The notes under the pieces are model-generated. The model was given only the letters and a program-made list of their open reading frames with translations, did not search any database and was not told the origin of the DNA. The translations under genes and the position numbers were made by a program. From Pyrrhosoma nymphula (Eukaryota > Arthropoda > Insecta > Odonata > Coenagrionidae): DNA of 64,000 bases. Location: the NCBI GenBank assembly GCA_963573305.1, contig OY754339.1, forward strand, positions 91,481,838-91,545,837, given 5' to 3'. Positions 10,610 to 22,465 of this stretch are shown in pieces (positions within the stretch are counted from its first letter, which is position 1; each line of letters starts with the position of its first letter).

Positions 10610-11065
10610 TAGTTATGTATTGTTTGAAATGTGAACAAACGTGAGGGAATTGGAAAAATCTTGTTTATTCACAGTAACATTGCATTTATATTCGTGCTAT
10701 GTGGCAATATAGATTTCAATTAATTAATGCCAAATATCTGTTATCACGATGTGATGGCATTTCCTCAAACTATCACGGAATTGCCATTTAATAATTAGTT
10801 CTCGAAGTTACATTAACCCACAGAAATAGCCAGGTATATAAGACTTTGTTGACAATGGTATTTCAATGTCAGGTGCAAGAATATGCACCCAGAGCTGTAG
10901 GGTAGCTGATCATGCAAGATAGATACAATGTCATTAGGTAAATACAAGGTAGGAAAATTTAATATAGTAAAGCATGCCATCGCGTAATAGTACATTTATA
11001 GTAATTGAATGTAAATTGTAATTTGTTTTATTTTGAGAGAGTCAGTGGAGAGAGCAAGGGTGTGC
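10610..11065. repeat. Dispersed repeat, copy 1 (related to 46.6-47.0 kb)
   Basis: Clearly alignable in the same orientation with 46,610-46,995: both carry TTCAATTAATTAATGCCAAA, then AACTATCACGG and TTGCCATTTAATAATTA, then TTCTCGAAGTTACATT. The 46-kb copy lies inside inverted-repeat element 3. Here no CCC...GGG end is visible. TTCAAG-type short repeats follow at 11,215-11,335. Confidence 0.8.
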
Positions 11066-11469
11066 CAGCTCATTATATATTTACAAGGATGTGTGGATTA
11101 TGTGCCAGTGCAGTTGCAAGGCATTTGATTGCACTGCTTCTCTGCTGCCACCCCACTTACAAACTCCCTTAGGTTTGTTTCCGTTTTTAAGGCAATAAAA
11201 ATGCTCCTCTGAACGGAATTTCAAGAGTGTCTCAACATAAAATTTCAAGGGAGTCTCAACAGATACTGTGTAGGAATCATGTTTCAATTTTCAACACAAC
11301 TTCAAGAGAGATTCAAAGCAGCCATTTCAAGATGGTTTGAATACAGATCCTTCCACTGTTGTTAATTAGAAATGTTATATTTTACTTGTACATATGTGGC
11401 TTGATAAATATTAATTAGTCCATGTTAATATCTTCACTAATTTGATTGGATTTTGATATTTGCCTGCAG

Positions 11470-11640
11470 GTCAGCCAATTAATACAACAGGATTTGTCAA
11501 GTGACTACCAACTAACCCAGACAACTCAGGGAATAATGAAAAGCCTATTGTCTATCAGCCTGGATAGCCTATTGAACGATGTCAACTGCCAAATATCACT
11601 ACCCTATGTTTGTGAATATGACCTTTCATGGAACTCATGA
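11470..11640 (+). pseudogene. C-type lectin-like domain, C-terminal exon (broken)
   Basis: Second half of the lectin domain, after the acceptor TGCCTGCAG (11461-11469). In the phase set by the upstream exon it reads GQPINTTGFVK and then TGA (11502-11504), where relatives have a Trp codon. LPTNPDNSGNNEK follows, then a one-base insertion near 11560 shifts to the frame giving LLNDVNCQISLPYVCEYD and a stop at 11638-11640. One conserved Cys (after NNEK) is replaced by Pro. Nonsense codon, frameshift and lost disulfide together make this a pseudogene exon. The GQP...N-P-N loop and the LPYVCE end confirm the family. Confidence 0.8.
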
Positions 11641-11695
11641 TTCCTAAATATGTATGTACTTGTACACTGGCAAGAATGGTACATGTTGATGAGTA

Positions 11696-11701
11696 AATAA
11701 A
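11696..11701 (+). terminator. AATAAA polyadenylation signal of the lectin locus
   Basis: AATAAA 56 bp after the lectin stop codon, in the expected place for 3'-end formation. It could also be chance in AT-rich DNA. Confidence 0.45.
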
Positions 11702-12007
11702 TTGAAACCATCATATGATTCCACGGTTGTGAAAATTGAGACAATTTTCTATGAATGAAGTCATGATATCACATTACAGTAGAAACTCAAAAATATGAAA
11801 TTTTGATTTTACGAAGCAAAATCTTCGGTCCCGACAAAAAGGGTATCTAAGTGTGTGTAACAGTACGCGAAATGAAGAGAATGGTTTTCCGGGTTTCCAT
11901 CCGTGTTTATCCATTTTTTATGGACAATATTTCACCAGCGTTCCAGCTAGAATCCTCAGGTCTGTTGGATTGTCGATGCAGGCGATGTCGATCCATCCTT
12001 TTTTATG

Positions 12008-12925
12008 TTATACCGTTTTCGCCCCTTCAGGAGGAGGTGTGTCGTGATTAGTCGGTACTATTGAAGAGCAGTTTCCAAGCAGTGGCGAGGGTGTAGCCGT
12101 CCTCTCTGTTGAAATTTTTTGTGTTTTTGTTATCTCTATTTTCTCCCGTATGATTCTAGGGAAATAGCAGGCTTCCTTTTTTAATAATACGGTGCTGTCA
12201 AAATTTAGGTCATGCATTGGCTCACTCCACTGATGTTCTGCGACCGCCGACTGGCAGAGTTGTCCATTTTTCACGGCCCTCTTATACTCTTGGAGCCAGC
12301 ATTTTAGTGCTCTTGAGGTCTGGCCAATGTAGGAGTTACCGCAGCTACACTTGATTTGGTATATTCCTCCAAATATGTCTTCTGGGAGGTGGTCCTTGGA
12401 GTTGAGGAGGATGTCTGCCATTTTCGTGACGCACTTAAAACCTCGTCATGACGTTGTATTTGCGAAGAGGTCTTGCAATTTTTCCTTTGGTTCCGGCGGT
12501 GTATGGCAGGATAGCATATGTCTTTGGTTTTTCTTTAGGGCTCTCCTCGGCGGTCCTTTCAAGGGCCAACCGTTTCCTCTGGTTGCCATTTTTTACTATC
12601 TTCAGGACTGTTTCTCGATGGAAGCCATTCATCTGAAAGGTTTTCTGGAGATGCTGTTTTTCTTTGGCTATGGAAATAGCATCAGATAGAGAGCATGCTC
12701 GGTGAAACAGGGTCTTTATAACTGCATTCTTCTGTTGAGGGTGATGATGGGAATCTGCGTGGAGATTTCAGTCAGTATGGGTCTTTTTCGGGAAAATGGA
12801 ATGTCCTAAAGACCCATCATCTTTTTTCTCAACCAGGACGTCCAGGAAAGGCAGGCGATTGTCCGTTTCCATTTCCATGGTGAAGGTTGTCCTTGTCTAC
12901 AAGTTTGGTACCGCATGCAAATATA
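12008..12925 (-). pseudogene. Penelope-like element, RT C-terminus and GIY-YIG endonuclease
   Basis: 5'-truncated PLE on the minus strand. From 12,915 downwards: METDNRLPFLDVLVEKKDDG, then LGHSIFRKKTHTD with an in-frame TGA after it, then a thumb segment (MNGFHRETVL) and LPYTAGTKGKIARPLRKYNV. After a frameshift near 12,430 comes MADILLNSKDHLP, and the GIY-YIG domain GIYQIKCSCGNSYIGQTSRA with HQW downstream. The CSCG between the GIY and YIG motifs differs from the 54-56 kb PLE (ECNECPAAYVGQT), so the two belong to different PLE families. The catalytic RT half is missing. Confidence 0.85.
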
Positions 12926-13099
12926 TTTAGTGATATACTTTAATGTTTTTGTCCACCAGTTGATTCTCATTTGTATGTATTGCACTCAGAAGTGCACTCA
13001 AGAATTTTTTCGAAGAGGGACTATAAAATTAGAAAGAAGTGCATTACTATATTTTGCTATTTCCTACCTCGGATAAAAGGACGGTTTCATCTGGGAAAC

Positions 13100-14660
13100 G
13101 CAGATTCACTGTGGGTTAAAACTTTTTCAATGAAGATGGTCAATCTTGAATTATTTGCAGATGCATGTATTTGGAATTCAGAAGAATTTTGTTATTCTTC
13201 TGAAATTTTGGTATTTGGGATTTGAGGAAATTCCCTTCACCTTGACCCTAGAGCTAAACGTTCCAGACCCCGGAGAGGATCCTCGAAAAATTTTTGACTT
13301 ATTATTTACACAGCATATGAAAAAAAAGATTGTTAGGGAGACGAATGACTACGTAAATAAGTTACAAGGCACAAACGAAGCAGCAAAAGCAAGGTTAACC
13401 AAGAGGAACTTCACTAGAGAGGAGTTTCTAGTGTTTCTGGGGATCCTTTTTTACATGAGTACAATGCAAATTAACAGAATCGCCAATTACTAGAGCACTA
13501 ACCTCCTTTTAGTCTTCGTTGTTTTCAGTGCTGCATGCCCCGCTGCAGGTTTGCTGGGATATCGCAGTGCTTGCACTTTTCATGTAATTCTGTAGCTGGT
13601 GAGCCTAGACCTAATGACAGACTATACAAAATACGACCACTGATGAACCATTTTCATGCGACGATGGACACAATAGTAACGCCGACTCAAAGACTATGCA
13701 TCGATGAGTCTATGGTTCCCAGGAGGAGCCTCCTTGTATTTAGAATTTTCATGTAAGGCCAGAGACACCACTACAGAATGAAGTTGAACATGCTGACTGA
13801 ACCTTCCGGTGCGGCTCTGAGGTTCCTTATGTATTCTGGTACTTCCGACGTTGATGTATAAGTGGCCTGGGTCACGTCGACAACGCTGTCCATAAAATAA
13901 TGAATGGCAAACTTGATGTTGGCCATTCATTATTTCTGGATTATTTTCATACAAGTGTCGACTTGGCCCAGCAACTTGATCGTCAGATCTACTGAACCGG
14001 GACCCTCAGAGCCAACTTAAAAGGTAATCTTCCCCATCTAAGTTCAGCAAAATTGAAAAGAGGTGAAGTTCTGCAAGCCTACAGTAATGAAGGTGTCTCC
14101 GTGATGAAGTGGAAGAACAAACAGGATTTACTGATGATCAGTTCTGAATTTGGGAGTGATATGTTTGATATTCCCCGCAGGAGAGGAGATGGAAAAATTT
14201 CCAAACCAGACACAGTTGTGAGATACAATGAATCTATGGGGGTCATTGATCATTTTGATCAAATGATGTCATATTACCCGACCTAAAGGAAGAACCTGAG
14301 GTGGTACAAAAAATTAGGCATCCACATATTTCACCTCCTATTGGTCAATAGTCACTTTTTCTTCATAAAACCCCATCCCCAAATCCCACTCTATGACTAC
14401 CGCCTCTCCATCATCAAATCTCTAATACTACCAGTCCATTCAGTTTCCCTACCACCTTCTGCTCCTTTCCCTATTCCACCCTCCAGAAATCTAGGCTTGT
14501 CAAGGCATCTTCCCGAACAATACGAAACAGATAACACAAGACGCAAAAGGAAGCAACGAAAGTGCCGAGAATTCTCAAAGCGAGGGATTAGGAAGGACAC
14601 TACCATGTATTGCCCGGCATGCGAGGGAAACCCACCACTATTATCCATTTTTTTAAACCT
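13100..14660 (+). pseudogene. piggyBac-family transposase relic
   Basis: DDD transposase of a cut-and-paste transposon that targets TTAA. Segments in order over three frames: IVRETNDYVNKLQGT and FTREEFLVFLGILFYMS (13,320-13,460); YW-ST with TAG for Trp (13,491); CRFAGISQCLHF, NDRLYKIRPLMNHF and CIDESMVP (first catalytic Asp, about 13,700); YRMKLNMLTEPSGA; LDNFYTS (second Asp, about 13,940); VIDHFDQMMSYYPT (third Asp, about 14,250-14,283); and a C-terminal Cys-rich finger, KCREFSKRGIRKDTTMYCPAC (about 14,560-14,620). At least four frame changes and several stops. The order and the three Asp motifs make the family certain. TTAA-flanked termini were not located. Confidence 0.9.
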
Positions 14661-14699
14661 TTCACAGCAACATCAAATGCTGAGAGTATGCTAGTAGTG

Positions 14700-15280
14700 T
14701 CAATAGCTAAAACAAAACAGGTTTTTCTGAATATGTATTTTTATTTATTTTTATTTTTGTGACTGATTATATATTTTAGAAATACATATAAGTATTTTGT
14801 ACATTATTCTACACAATGAATGGCAGCAAATAAAATGAGTCAATTAAAAGTGCTTACCATAGTAATTCTTTATTAAGTGATTGATACTCAATTGATCCTT
14901 TTTCAAACTTATAGTACAAATCGAGTTCTATACTAAATAATACTACTCAGCAAGATGGTAGTTGCACTTCCATAGGAGGTACTTTATTATGAAAATTTCC
15001 AAATAGGTAATTCAAACTCTACTGCATTTTAATTATCATAAGCGTAATATTTTATCACAGAGTGTCTAAAATGAGTGTGATGCGTAAGAATAATTTTAAA
15101 ACAAGTTATCCACTGAAAATTATGTGCTGAACGGCAAGGTATGCTGAAAATTCGATTATATCATGTAGAATCGACAAAGGGGAATTTCCTATAATGTATG
15201 CAACCCACACAATCCAGTCTTGCCGTTGGCACTGGATGTTCAGGAACATCAAAAGTTTAATCTGTTATAACATCTATAAA
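14700..15280. other. No feature recognised
   Basis: AT-rich sequence after the piggyBac relic; no coding motif or clear repeat seen. Confidence 0.5.
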
Positions 15281-15615
15281 TTAAGAATGAGTCGATTCCA
15301 TATGTTGATTCTTGATTCCACCAATTCTCAGGCTTAGAATCAGTATCGAGAATCGAACGCCTAAAGTCAATTCCGATTCTGAGGATATATTTGCTATTTG
15401 TAATTAAATACACTTTTTGAGCGACTTAATTGTCTTTGTTATATTATTCCAGCCAGTACTTGAATTTAAATAATAGTTGTACGCTACTGGTATACATATC
15501 AACATCCCACCTGTTATTAGGAATAAGAATCGATGGAATCGGAATCGAGATTCGGGAATCGAAAGAATCGGAATCTGCATCGGAATCGAAAAGAAGTGGA
15601 ATCGACTGATCCCTA
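15281..15615. mobile_element. GAATCG-rich inverted-repeat element (candidate MITE)
   Basis: AGTCGATTCCA at 15,290-15,300 is matched by its complement TGGAATCGACT at 15,597-15,607. The interior, especially 15,530-15,605, is a cluster of GGAATCG/GAATCGA words. Target duplication was not resolved. Confidence 0.55.
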
Positions 15616-16635
15616 CTATAAATATACTTCTAAAATTATTAAAATATTATAGGTAAAAACTTTGGTCATATACGTCTTCATTTATCGTGCTGAATTAGAA
15701 TATGCCAAAACTGAACTTCGTCACCAGGAAAGTTCAACAATTTTTCCCTTAGCATTGAAAGGGTTAAGGAATTACATAAGGAACTGTGTGTTTTCCTCAT
15801 TTTTCATTTCTCGAAAAGATCCGTGGAAGATATTACGTAGGCATTACTTTGATGGATAAATTTACACTATTAAATAAACTATAAGGTGGAAGTTCCATCA
15901 TATCATTCACATGATGGTAGGGTGTCAATGAGTCGACGGCAAAGATTAAAAATAAGACTGAAAAAAAATTCATTCCAGTGTTAGTTCTGATGCATCTACT
16001 AGTACCTCCTACCTCAGCAGGTGTTACGTACAAGTGGAGAAAATGGAAAAACTTTGGAACATTAGGATAGAAAATCATTTGCTAAAAACACTCCTTTGGA
16101 AGGACCTATTCTAAGAAGTAAAGTAAAAAAGATAAAAAGTAAACAAAAGATGACTATTTAAAAGTCCAAATGGAGATGAAGAAGAGTAAGGATTTTATTT
16201 TCCTAGCCAGCCAAGGATAGTTTGGTATATATAGAAAAAAAAAACTATTTAGGCTACATAATATGAAGCTTGCTCAAGAAGTCGCACCTGCCAATCATGA
16301 AGAAGCCTCTTAATTCCCAGCTTTGTTTAGTGAGCTCAATGTAAGACGCAATTACCGACTTGGGCAATTCTTTAATGCTGATGAAATTATTTTAACACTT
16401 CAAACCCATTGGGCTCAGTTTCTGGGAATGGTGCGAGCTCACAAAATGCACCTCATGAGCTCTACTCCAGGGTCATCTTTCGTCCGATCAGGGAAAAGAA
16501 TGGCGGTGAGGGGTAATTGGCATTGGCAAACGGGAGGAGGTGGTTGTGATTTTGTGGAAGAGTTTTTCGAGGGATGGAAAACTCATCGGCCGAGTTTAAA
16601 CAACTCCTTTAGTAAGCAGGCTTTCCAAAGGGAAG
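15616..16635. other. No gene recognised
   Basis: One plus-strand frame is open at 16,323-16,640 (105 codons), but its product resembles nothing I know and its composition is unremarkable. Confidence 0.45.
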
Positions 16636-17330
16636 ATTAGATTAGATTTTGATTTGATGGAGTCCCTCCTGTGGAGTCCCTGAGGTACTCAGACCTTTTG
16701 GTCCATTGTGCCAGCCATCCTACTTGGGATTATCCCTAGAACATAATAGTTTTTAATGGGTCTCCTATTGGCATATCCCTGATTTCATTGGGGTCCAGAA
16801 ATGGTGATCCCAGGCATCTATTTCGAGTCCTCATCAAAGCAGAACACTCCCATAGTATATGGGATGAAGTTTCATCCTCTTCTTCACACCACCTACATCT
16901 GGCTAAATTGACAATCCTTAGGAGATAGAGGTGCTTCATCACATGATAGTGCCCGGTAAGCAGTCCCACTATCGTTCGAATTTGACCCAGGTGTTAGATA
17001 GGAGTCTCTTAGCAAGGCGTGGGTTTGGTCCTTTTATGTGGAGTTTGGCCTGTCGTAGCCCTGGTGAAGTCCGCCAGATCTCAGAATGTAGGGCTAAGCC
17101 CCATTTCCGGATCTCTGCCATTCCTGTTGAGGGTCCAATTGGAACAATTGGTTCCGGCCCGATTGGATTGTGGTTGGTTCCTGCTTTCGCAAGTTCATCC
17201 GCTATTTCATTTCCAGTTACGCCTGCATGTCTAGGTACCCAGAAGAGTTCCACTTTGCCGCATCTGCTAATAGTGTTGAGTGCCTCACAACACTCCATGT
17301 CTGCATGCATTGAAAAAAACTGCAATAGGT
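16636..17330 (-). pseudogene. 5'-truncated RNase H LINE (same family as 1.4-6.2 kb)
   Basis: The minus strand reads the end of RNase H (VELFWVPRHAGVTGNEIADELA, with Arg in place of the catalytic-loop Gly, PRH for PGH), the linker, and after a frameshift at about 16,970 the zinc-finger-like end RCRWCEEEDETSSHILWECS to a stop at 16,736. A 3'UTR and an AATCT-repeat tail follow (about 16,636-16,655). It shows what the uninterrupted C-terminus of the first LINE looks like. Confidence 0.88.
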
Positions 17331-18589
17331 AAAAATGGCGCTTGTAGCAATAGGGTTACTAATAGTGACTTTGGGTGTATTTTTTGTCAGGGAATCACTC
17401 GAAATAACCCAAGCCAATCGGCCACCACGAACATTTGCAACTATTCGCTAATACTTCATAACTGCAGCACACCGTAAGATCACCTCTCGCTCAGCCATGA
17501 AGAAAAGCTACCTCTCATAAACAAGGAAATAATCTGCTTTTCTGAAGATACAGTTTCCCATATGTACTGCGGTGGGGTTCACAGATATTTGCTTCCATTT
17601 ACAATGCTTATAGAGTCAATGACTGAGAAAGAGGTAACATGCAATAGCTGTAGAAAGGCTGCTCATTAACATGATAGAGATAATAATATAATGACGAAAC
17701 TCCGAGAGCACCGTTTTCTTAAATTCATTCAGAGGAGGTCCACTTCAATGCTTGGGCCCTCACACAGACTTCGTAGTATGGAGGTTTTGTATTATAGAGG
17801 CTCGTTAGCGGAGGTAATTTTACATGTAGGTACCGTATATGCAAGGGTCCCGGGATCATCATAATATGGAGGAGGAGGGTCGCCTAAAAACCTACGGCGG
17901 GTAACGAGGGGGAGGGAGGTTCACTCAAAGTATTGTAGCTGTTACAATGTCGCGAGTCTTCATACCATCACATTGCCTACATTTTAACCTTATCACTGGT
18001 TAAATAGTAACCTCGCGACCACACTTTTTAAGGCAGCAGTCAGAAATGTGGGGAGGGGAGATAAAATGGAGACGAGCACAGCACCTTGCGCCGTGATTCA
18101 TGGTTGATATTTAGGTTTAAAACATGAATAATACATGTTCCAATTGAGATTAGATAGTTGTATTATACATATCTAGTTCGGCTACATTATTTGTCTTATT
18201 ACAACCGATTCCTAAAAATGTACTCACTCAATAATTGAGAAAATATTTTGGAATTTAAAGTTTCATTTGTCAGGAATTGGGAAAAATACGAAAATTGTTG
18301 TCAACGAAGAGGAGGGAGGGGGTAAAAAAATCACTGAAAATGGTAACGAAGTTTATTCACGACCTCTTTAAGTTATATTGCGACTATTTATTGCAAATAT
18401 TGTTTTGGCTAAGACTTCTAGTGTTTCAAGAGTTTAACACCGTTCTTTGGCCAAATGTATGGCTTTATAAAATGCATCATGTAGGCCAAATTCTTCAGCA
18501 GGATTTTTTTTTAATTGAGCCATCATTTAATTTACCCTTGTGTCACACAATGGAATACCCTGTATGATTACGTATTTAAAAGTTCCAAG
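17331..18589. other. No gene recognised
   Basis: 17,730-17,900 has GAGG-rich words (GGAGGTTTTGTATTATAGAGG-like) as in some decayed MITEs, but no paired end was found. No conserved protein motif. Confidence 0.4.
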
Positions 18590-18800
18590 ATAAACTGACA
18601 GATGTTTGCTCAAGATTAAATTTGAAAAACTTTAGAGAAATTGAAGTGGAATACCTGAAGGAATATGCGGAGGCTTTTAAACTACCCATTATTACTCTTG
18701 ATCACCTACAAAGAAACTTCCTATTGCTTTTATGGACTGCTACTACTTCCTACTCTTTCAACATTAAAGTGAAAATTGGAAGAATTAGAGGCTAAAAAAC
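18590..18800 (+). pseudogene. Transposase-like fragment (hAT/BED type, tentative)
   Basis: The plus strand reads NFREIEVEYLKEYAEAFK, then PIITLDHLQRN, and after a frameshift YCFYGLLLLPTLSTLK and KLEELEAKKPK. The spacing 'E-FL-EY…P-A-ALD-LQ…YG-LLPTL--L--KL' recalls the region ahead of the dimerisation domain in hAT-like or BED-finger transposon proteins. One stop and one frameshift. The assignment is from memory of the pattern and is uncertain. Confidence 0.4.
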
Positions 18801-19455
18801 CCAAGATACTGTGGAGTATTTTTGTATCTTGTATTGTTGATAAAATGCTTGCCACTGTAGTTCCTAAAAGAGAATTAATAATCATTGGAAATGTGTGTGT
18901 TCCTATTTGTAATATTGTATTGTACTTAATGGGATAATGAAATAAATATCAAAATATCAATATAAACGAAACAAAAAAAATAAATATAAAAAGAAAATAA
19001 AATATATAGAATAATAAGTTTGAGGAGGTGCAGCTGGCTATCTTTAAGAAAGATATGCTTAATTTTTTCCGCAACGATGAAAACGAGTTGCGTCCGACTC
19101 CCAGCACATGCCAAATAATTACAAGGAAATATATACCGTTTTTGTCTAATGTTCAACCTCTCTACCGCGGTCAGTTGGTCGCAAAGAGATTCAGAAAGTA
19201 TTTATTCCAGACAAAACTAATCTTTTTTATGTGAATACGAATGAACATCTTATGGTTCGTTCTCGGTGTCATGTAAGGTTTAGCCGCGAGCAATATTTGT
19301 GTACTTTCGAGGATCCTGTGTGCAAAAACTATAAGGATTACAGAATATCTAAAACTAAGACTGGATAGCCCGTTTTGTCGACTACCGGAAATAGTTTGTC
19401 GCGAGCCGAGGGGGGGTTGAGCAGTGACGTCACAGCGCTGCACGTGGGGGTCTAA

Positions 19456-21554
19456 CCCTAGTAGCGCAAAAATATTTTTAAAACATTGAAAAAAAGATTT
19501 TTAAAACATTGTGAAAAAATTGAGGAATGTTATGACAACATTGTCAAAACCTTTTAAAAACGTTTTGCTGCACCATCTAACATTTTTCACAAAATCTTTT
19601 AACAACTTTGTAAAATGTTTTAAAAATATTAAACATTGTAAATATTTTATAAATATTTTAACAATGTTTCTATGTTTAACAACAATGTAACAATGTTTAA
19701 CAACAATAGCCTTAATTTCAACCTCACATTCTAGATCGTTCCTGCTCATAATATGTACGGATTATCTATCTCGCAAATACCTACGTCATATCCTACACAT
19801 ATTACTATGTATCAAGAATATATTTCATGAAATATATTCATATAATATATATATTCATATAATTATAAGAGTTTTTTAAAATTATTTCAACATAATTTCT
19901 AAATAATTTTTAATTTGTTTAAAATAGTTTTAAAAATATTTTAAAATCACTTTAAAAATATTTTTAAAAAATATGGGGAAATGTTTGAGTTCCTATTGTC
20001 AAATTACTATAGGAATAGGGCATTTTCACTAGGGAGGGAGTAATAAAAATACTATCCCATACAGCACGGGGAGAAATATACTCGTGTACTCTCGGTCGAT
20101 ATATGGGATAAGGGATAATTCCAAAATTAGCCCTTTTTTACACGTGTTCTTTCAGTGTATATTTTGGTCCAAATTATCTGAGTGGACTTCTGTATTTTAT
20201 AGAATTTAATTATGTACAACATGCCACTTTGCCTTTTTCACATTTCCATGGGAATAACTGCATATTAAAGATGAGATATACGCTATTATTCCGGTACGAA
20301 GATATTTCTCTGTTATAACATATGTTATATATAGGTATGTATGTAACATATGTTAATTCAATATGCATCTACCAAAGAACTTTTTCTATTCGGTAATCCT
20401 GATAATCGTGAAAAACATATATTTGTACACAATGGGTGGATATATTTCTTTACAAAAAACGATGATTTTTCCATGCGATAAATACTTCCTTTTTTGATCA
20501 TACGTTGCATTTTGGTACAATTGTAACTAACCAGAAATAAAATCATGTTCCACGATAATATTATCTGCTTTCATATGATTCTGACAGCCATTTTCAAGCA
20601 CACGTGAATATCTGCATTAATTTCTTGGCACCAAATATTTGTAAAAATGTATTTCTCTCCAGGCCAAGCACAAATACGGAATATTTTATATTGGTCTGGC
20701 CGTGAATGCGGAGGAAATAACTTCTTGGCATTACCTTCATCACTCAAGTACCTTGGTGGCCAAGTGGGTTAAGGCGTAGGTGAGTTCGGAAGAGCCAGGT
20801 TCTAAGGTTCGCGGCTCTCCAGCGGCAATTTTTTTTCTCGGTCAAATATGAATCTAAATCAGCCGCGAATTTTGCTGGCAATGCTGTCTAGCAGTCATAA
20901 TACTAATAACAGTTTATTTTCCGTTGGTAAATATAAATTTGCATTGGAATTTGCATATTAGGCAGGTTGTGGTCGATACACGTGTTTACACCAGAAATAG
21001 CGGCCAGTAAACCGAATATTGACCATTTTTCAACCGTTCTTAGTCGTTGAAAAGCGGTTTTTCGACCAGATAAATCACGTGTTCTACTCGTGATTGCAAC
21101 TAAATATGCTCCGTGTGTGCTGTATGGGATAATAGTGACTTATCAATACTGTTTGTACTAATAAAATGTATTACAGTAATAATTATTATTGTACTTATTT
21201 TGGGGGAGTATAATAAAATACTATAACAAATTAACAAATACAAAAACGTAAAGAGCTAGTGATTAGAATGAAAAATTTGTTTAAATAGCAGGCATAACAT
21301 TATTAACGTTAATTAACGAGTATTATTGTATATTTTATGCGATGATATATACAGTTGTTTTGGCCTGTATTAACTACAATTCGAAACATTTTTAAAACAT
21401 TGTAAAACATTTTTTTGCAATATTTAATTTAATTTAATAATTGCATTCTTTAAAATATGTTTAAAATATTGCCAAAATATTAAGTTTAAAAAGTTTTTTG
21501 TATTGTTGAAAAATATTTTTAAAAGATTGCTAATATATTTTTGTGCTACTAGGG
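19456..21554. mobile_element. CCC...GGG inverted-repeat element 2 (2-bp TSD)
   Basis: A 2,099-bp element starting CCCTAGTAGCGCAAAAATAT and ending with the near-complement ATATATTTTTGTGCTACTAGGG (last 17-18 nt paired). It is flanked by AA (19,454-19,455 and 21,555-21,556). The opposite arm of the surrounding foldback element (around 24,830) has the same sequence with a single AA and no insert. Subterminal sequence at both ends is rich in TTTTTAAAACATTG words. At 20,019-20,034 GGCATTTTCACTAGGG nearly equals the right end of element 1, and the 20 nt before it also match, so an older family end is embedded here. An inner inverted pair (20,051-20,067 with 21,117-21,136) suggests nesting. Confidence 0.85.
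20755..20826 (+). other. tRNA-like module inside element 2
   Basis: TGGTGGCCAAGTGGGTTAAG (20,754-20,773) is a good D-arm/box A; GGTTCGCGGCTC (20,807-20,818) resembles box B. It recalls a Ser/Leu-type tRNA 5' half, but the acceptor stem does not pair. It is read as a SINE head or tRNA relic. Confidence 0.55.
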
Positions 21555-21975
21555 AAATTTGGGCTTGTGTGGGCACGGCGCGCGCTCAGTTCAGTTGTAT
21601 CTCCGGAACGAGTTGGTCGATTTTAGTGATAGAGATGTCTACGGAGAGCTGAGAACACGGGAGTTAGACGTTAATAACACAAGAAATATATAATTAACAT
21701 TGGAAATCAGAAAATAATAGTTACCATCGACCAATTGTTCATAGGTTAGCCATTTGTACTAATGATTTCGATGAATAAATGCTATGCATAGCGTAATTTT
21801 CTTTCTTTTATTTCAACCTTCTTTATCACAAACAAAACAAAAGAATCTCCCAATAACGAGAGTAACGTATGTAATTTCGAATTCACGAAATAAAGATCCG
21901 ACGGGAGTGTCAAGAGTACTTCCTGTATATTTTTTTCAACCATTTCAGGGGTTTTTATTGGTGAAAGTGACTAAA

Positions 21976-22465
21976 GGCCCCCGGGTACCTCGGCCGTTTT
22001 CGAAGCGTGGCTGCTTCCCCCTCCACTCAAAAAGTCGGCCTGATGGCTGGCGAGCCTGGCGGGAGCTGTTGGGCTGGAGCGCGCACGGGGTGGGGGCAGT
22101 GGTTAGGGAAGGTGGGGATGGATTGACTTAGTGTCGCTATTATGAGGAGTATATTAAAATGGGATGGACTAAAATGAAGATAAAGGATTATTGTTTAATA
22201 AGAGTGCAAACGATGTTGGTTTGGAGCAAATGATGTCGTCATACTCGCCGTAGAAGGCAGCTAATTTTGCCGAAATTAGTGTTTTTCCGTGGTCAATATT
22301 ACAGTGTGAAAAACGAGAAGTGAAAAATTACTTAACTTATATTAAATATCGATGTTTATTCTTTGTAAATGAGCATTAAAATGTTACGTGGATAGCATAT
22401 CAGAGGCCTCAGACGAATCCAACCAGACGTCTGCAGCGTAGTTTTTGGTGAGGTACCCGGGGGCC
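21976..22465. mobile_element. Inverted-repeat element with GGCCCCCGGGTACCTC ends
   Basis: The 16-mer GGCCCCCGGGTACCTC at 21,976-21,991 is exactly complemented at 22,450-22,465. The 490-bp unit is GC-rich at its left (about 22,000-22,120) and sits in the loop of the foldback element. Flanks are TAAA and TTAA, so a TTAA-type target is possible but not shown. Confidence 0.65.

Noticed and set aside
11776..11850. pogo/Tigger-like end (CAGTAGAAACTC near 11,779)
   Set aside because: Only one end is visible; no partner end or TA duplication could be placed.
12008..12421. GIY-YIG domain as a stand-alone homing endonuclease
   Set aside because: The upstream frame on the same strand reads PLE RT thumb sequence, and the linker MADILLNSKDHLP is PLE-typical.
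20019..20034. Calling 19,456-20,034 a complete separate element
   Set aside because: GGCATTTTCACTAGGG there looks like a family right end, but its flank (AG) does not match the AA at the left. The AA-AA pair at 19,454 and 21,555, backed by the empty site, supports the larger unit.
20755..20826. Functional tRNA gene
   Set aside because: Box A and B are good but the acceptor stem does not pair and no terminator-bounded cloverleaf forms. The same holds for 4,560-4,632 and 23,345-23,415.
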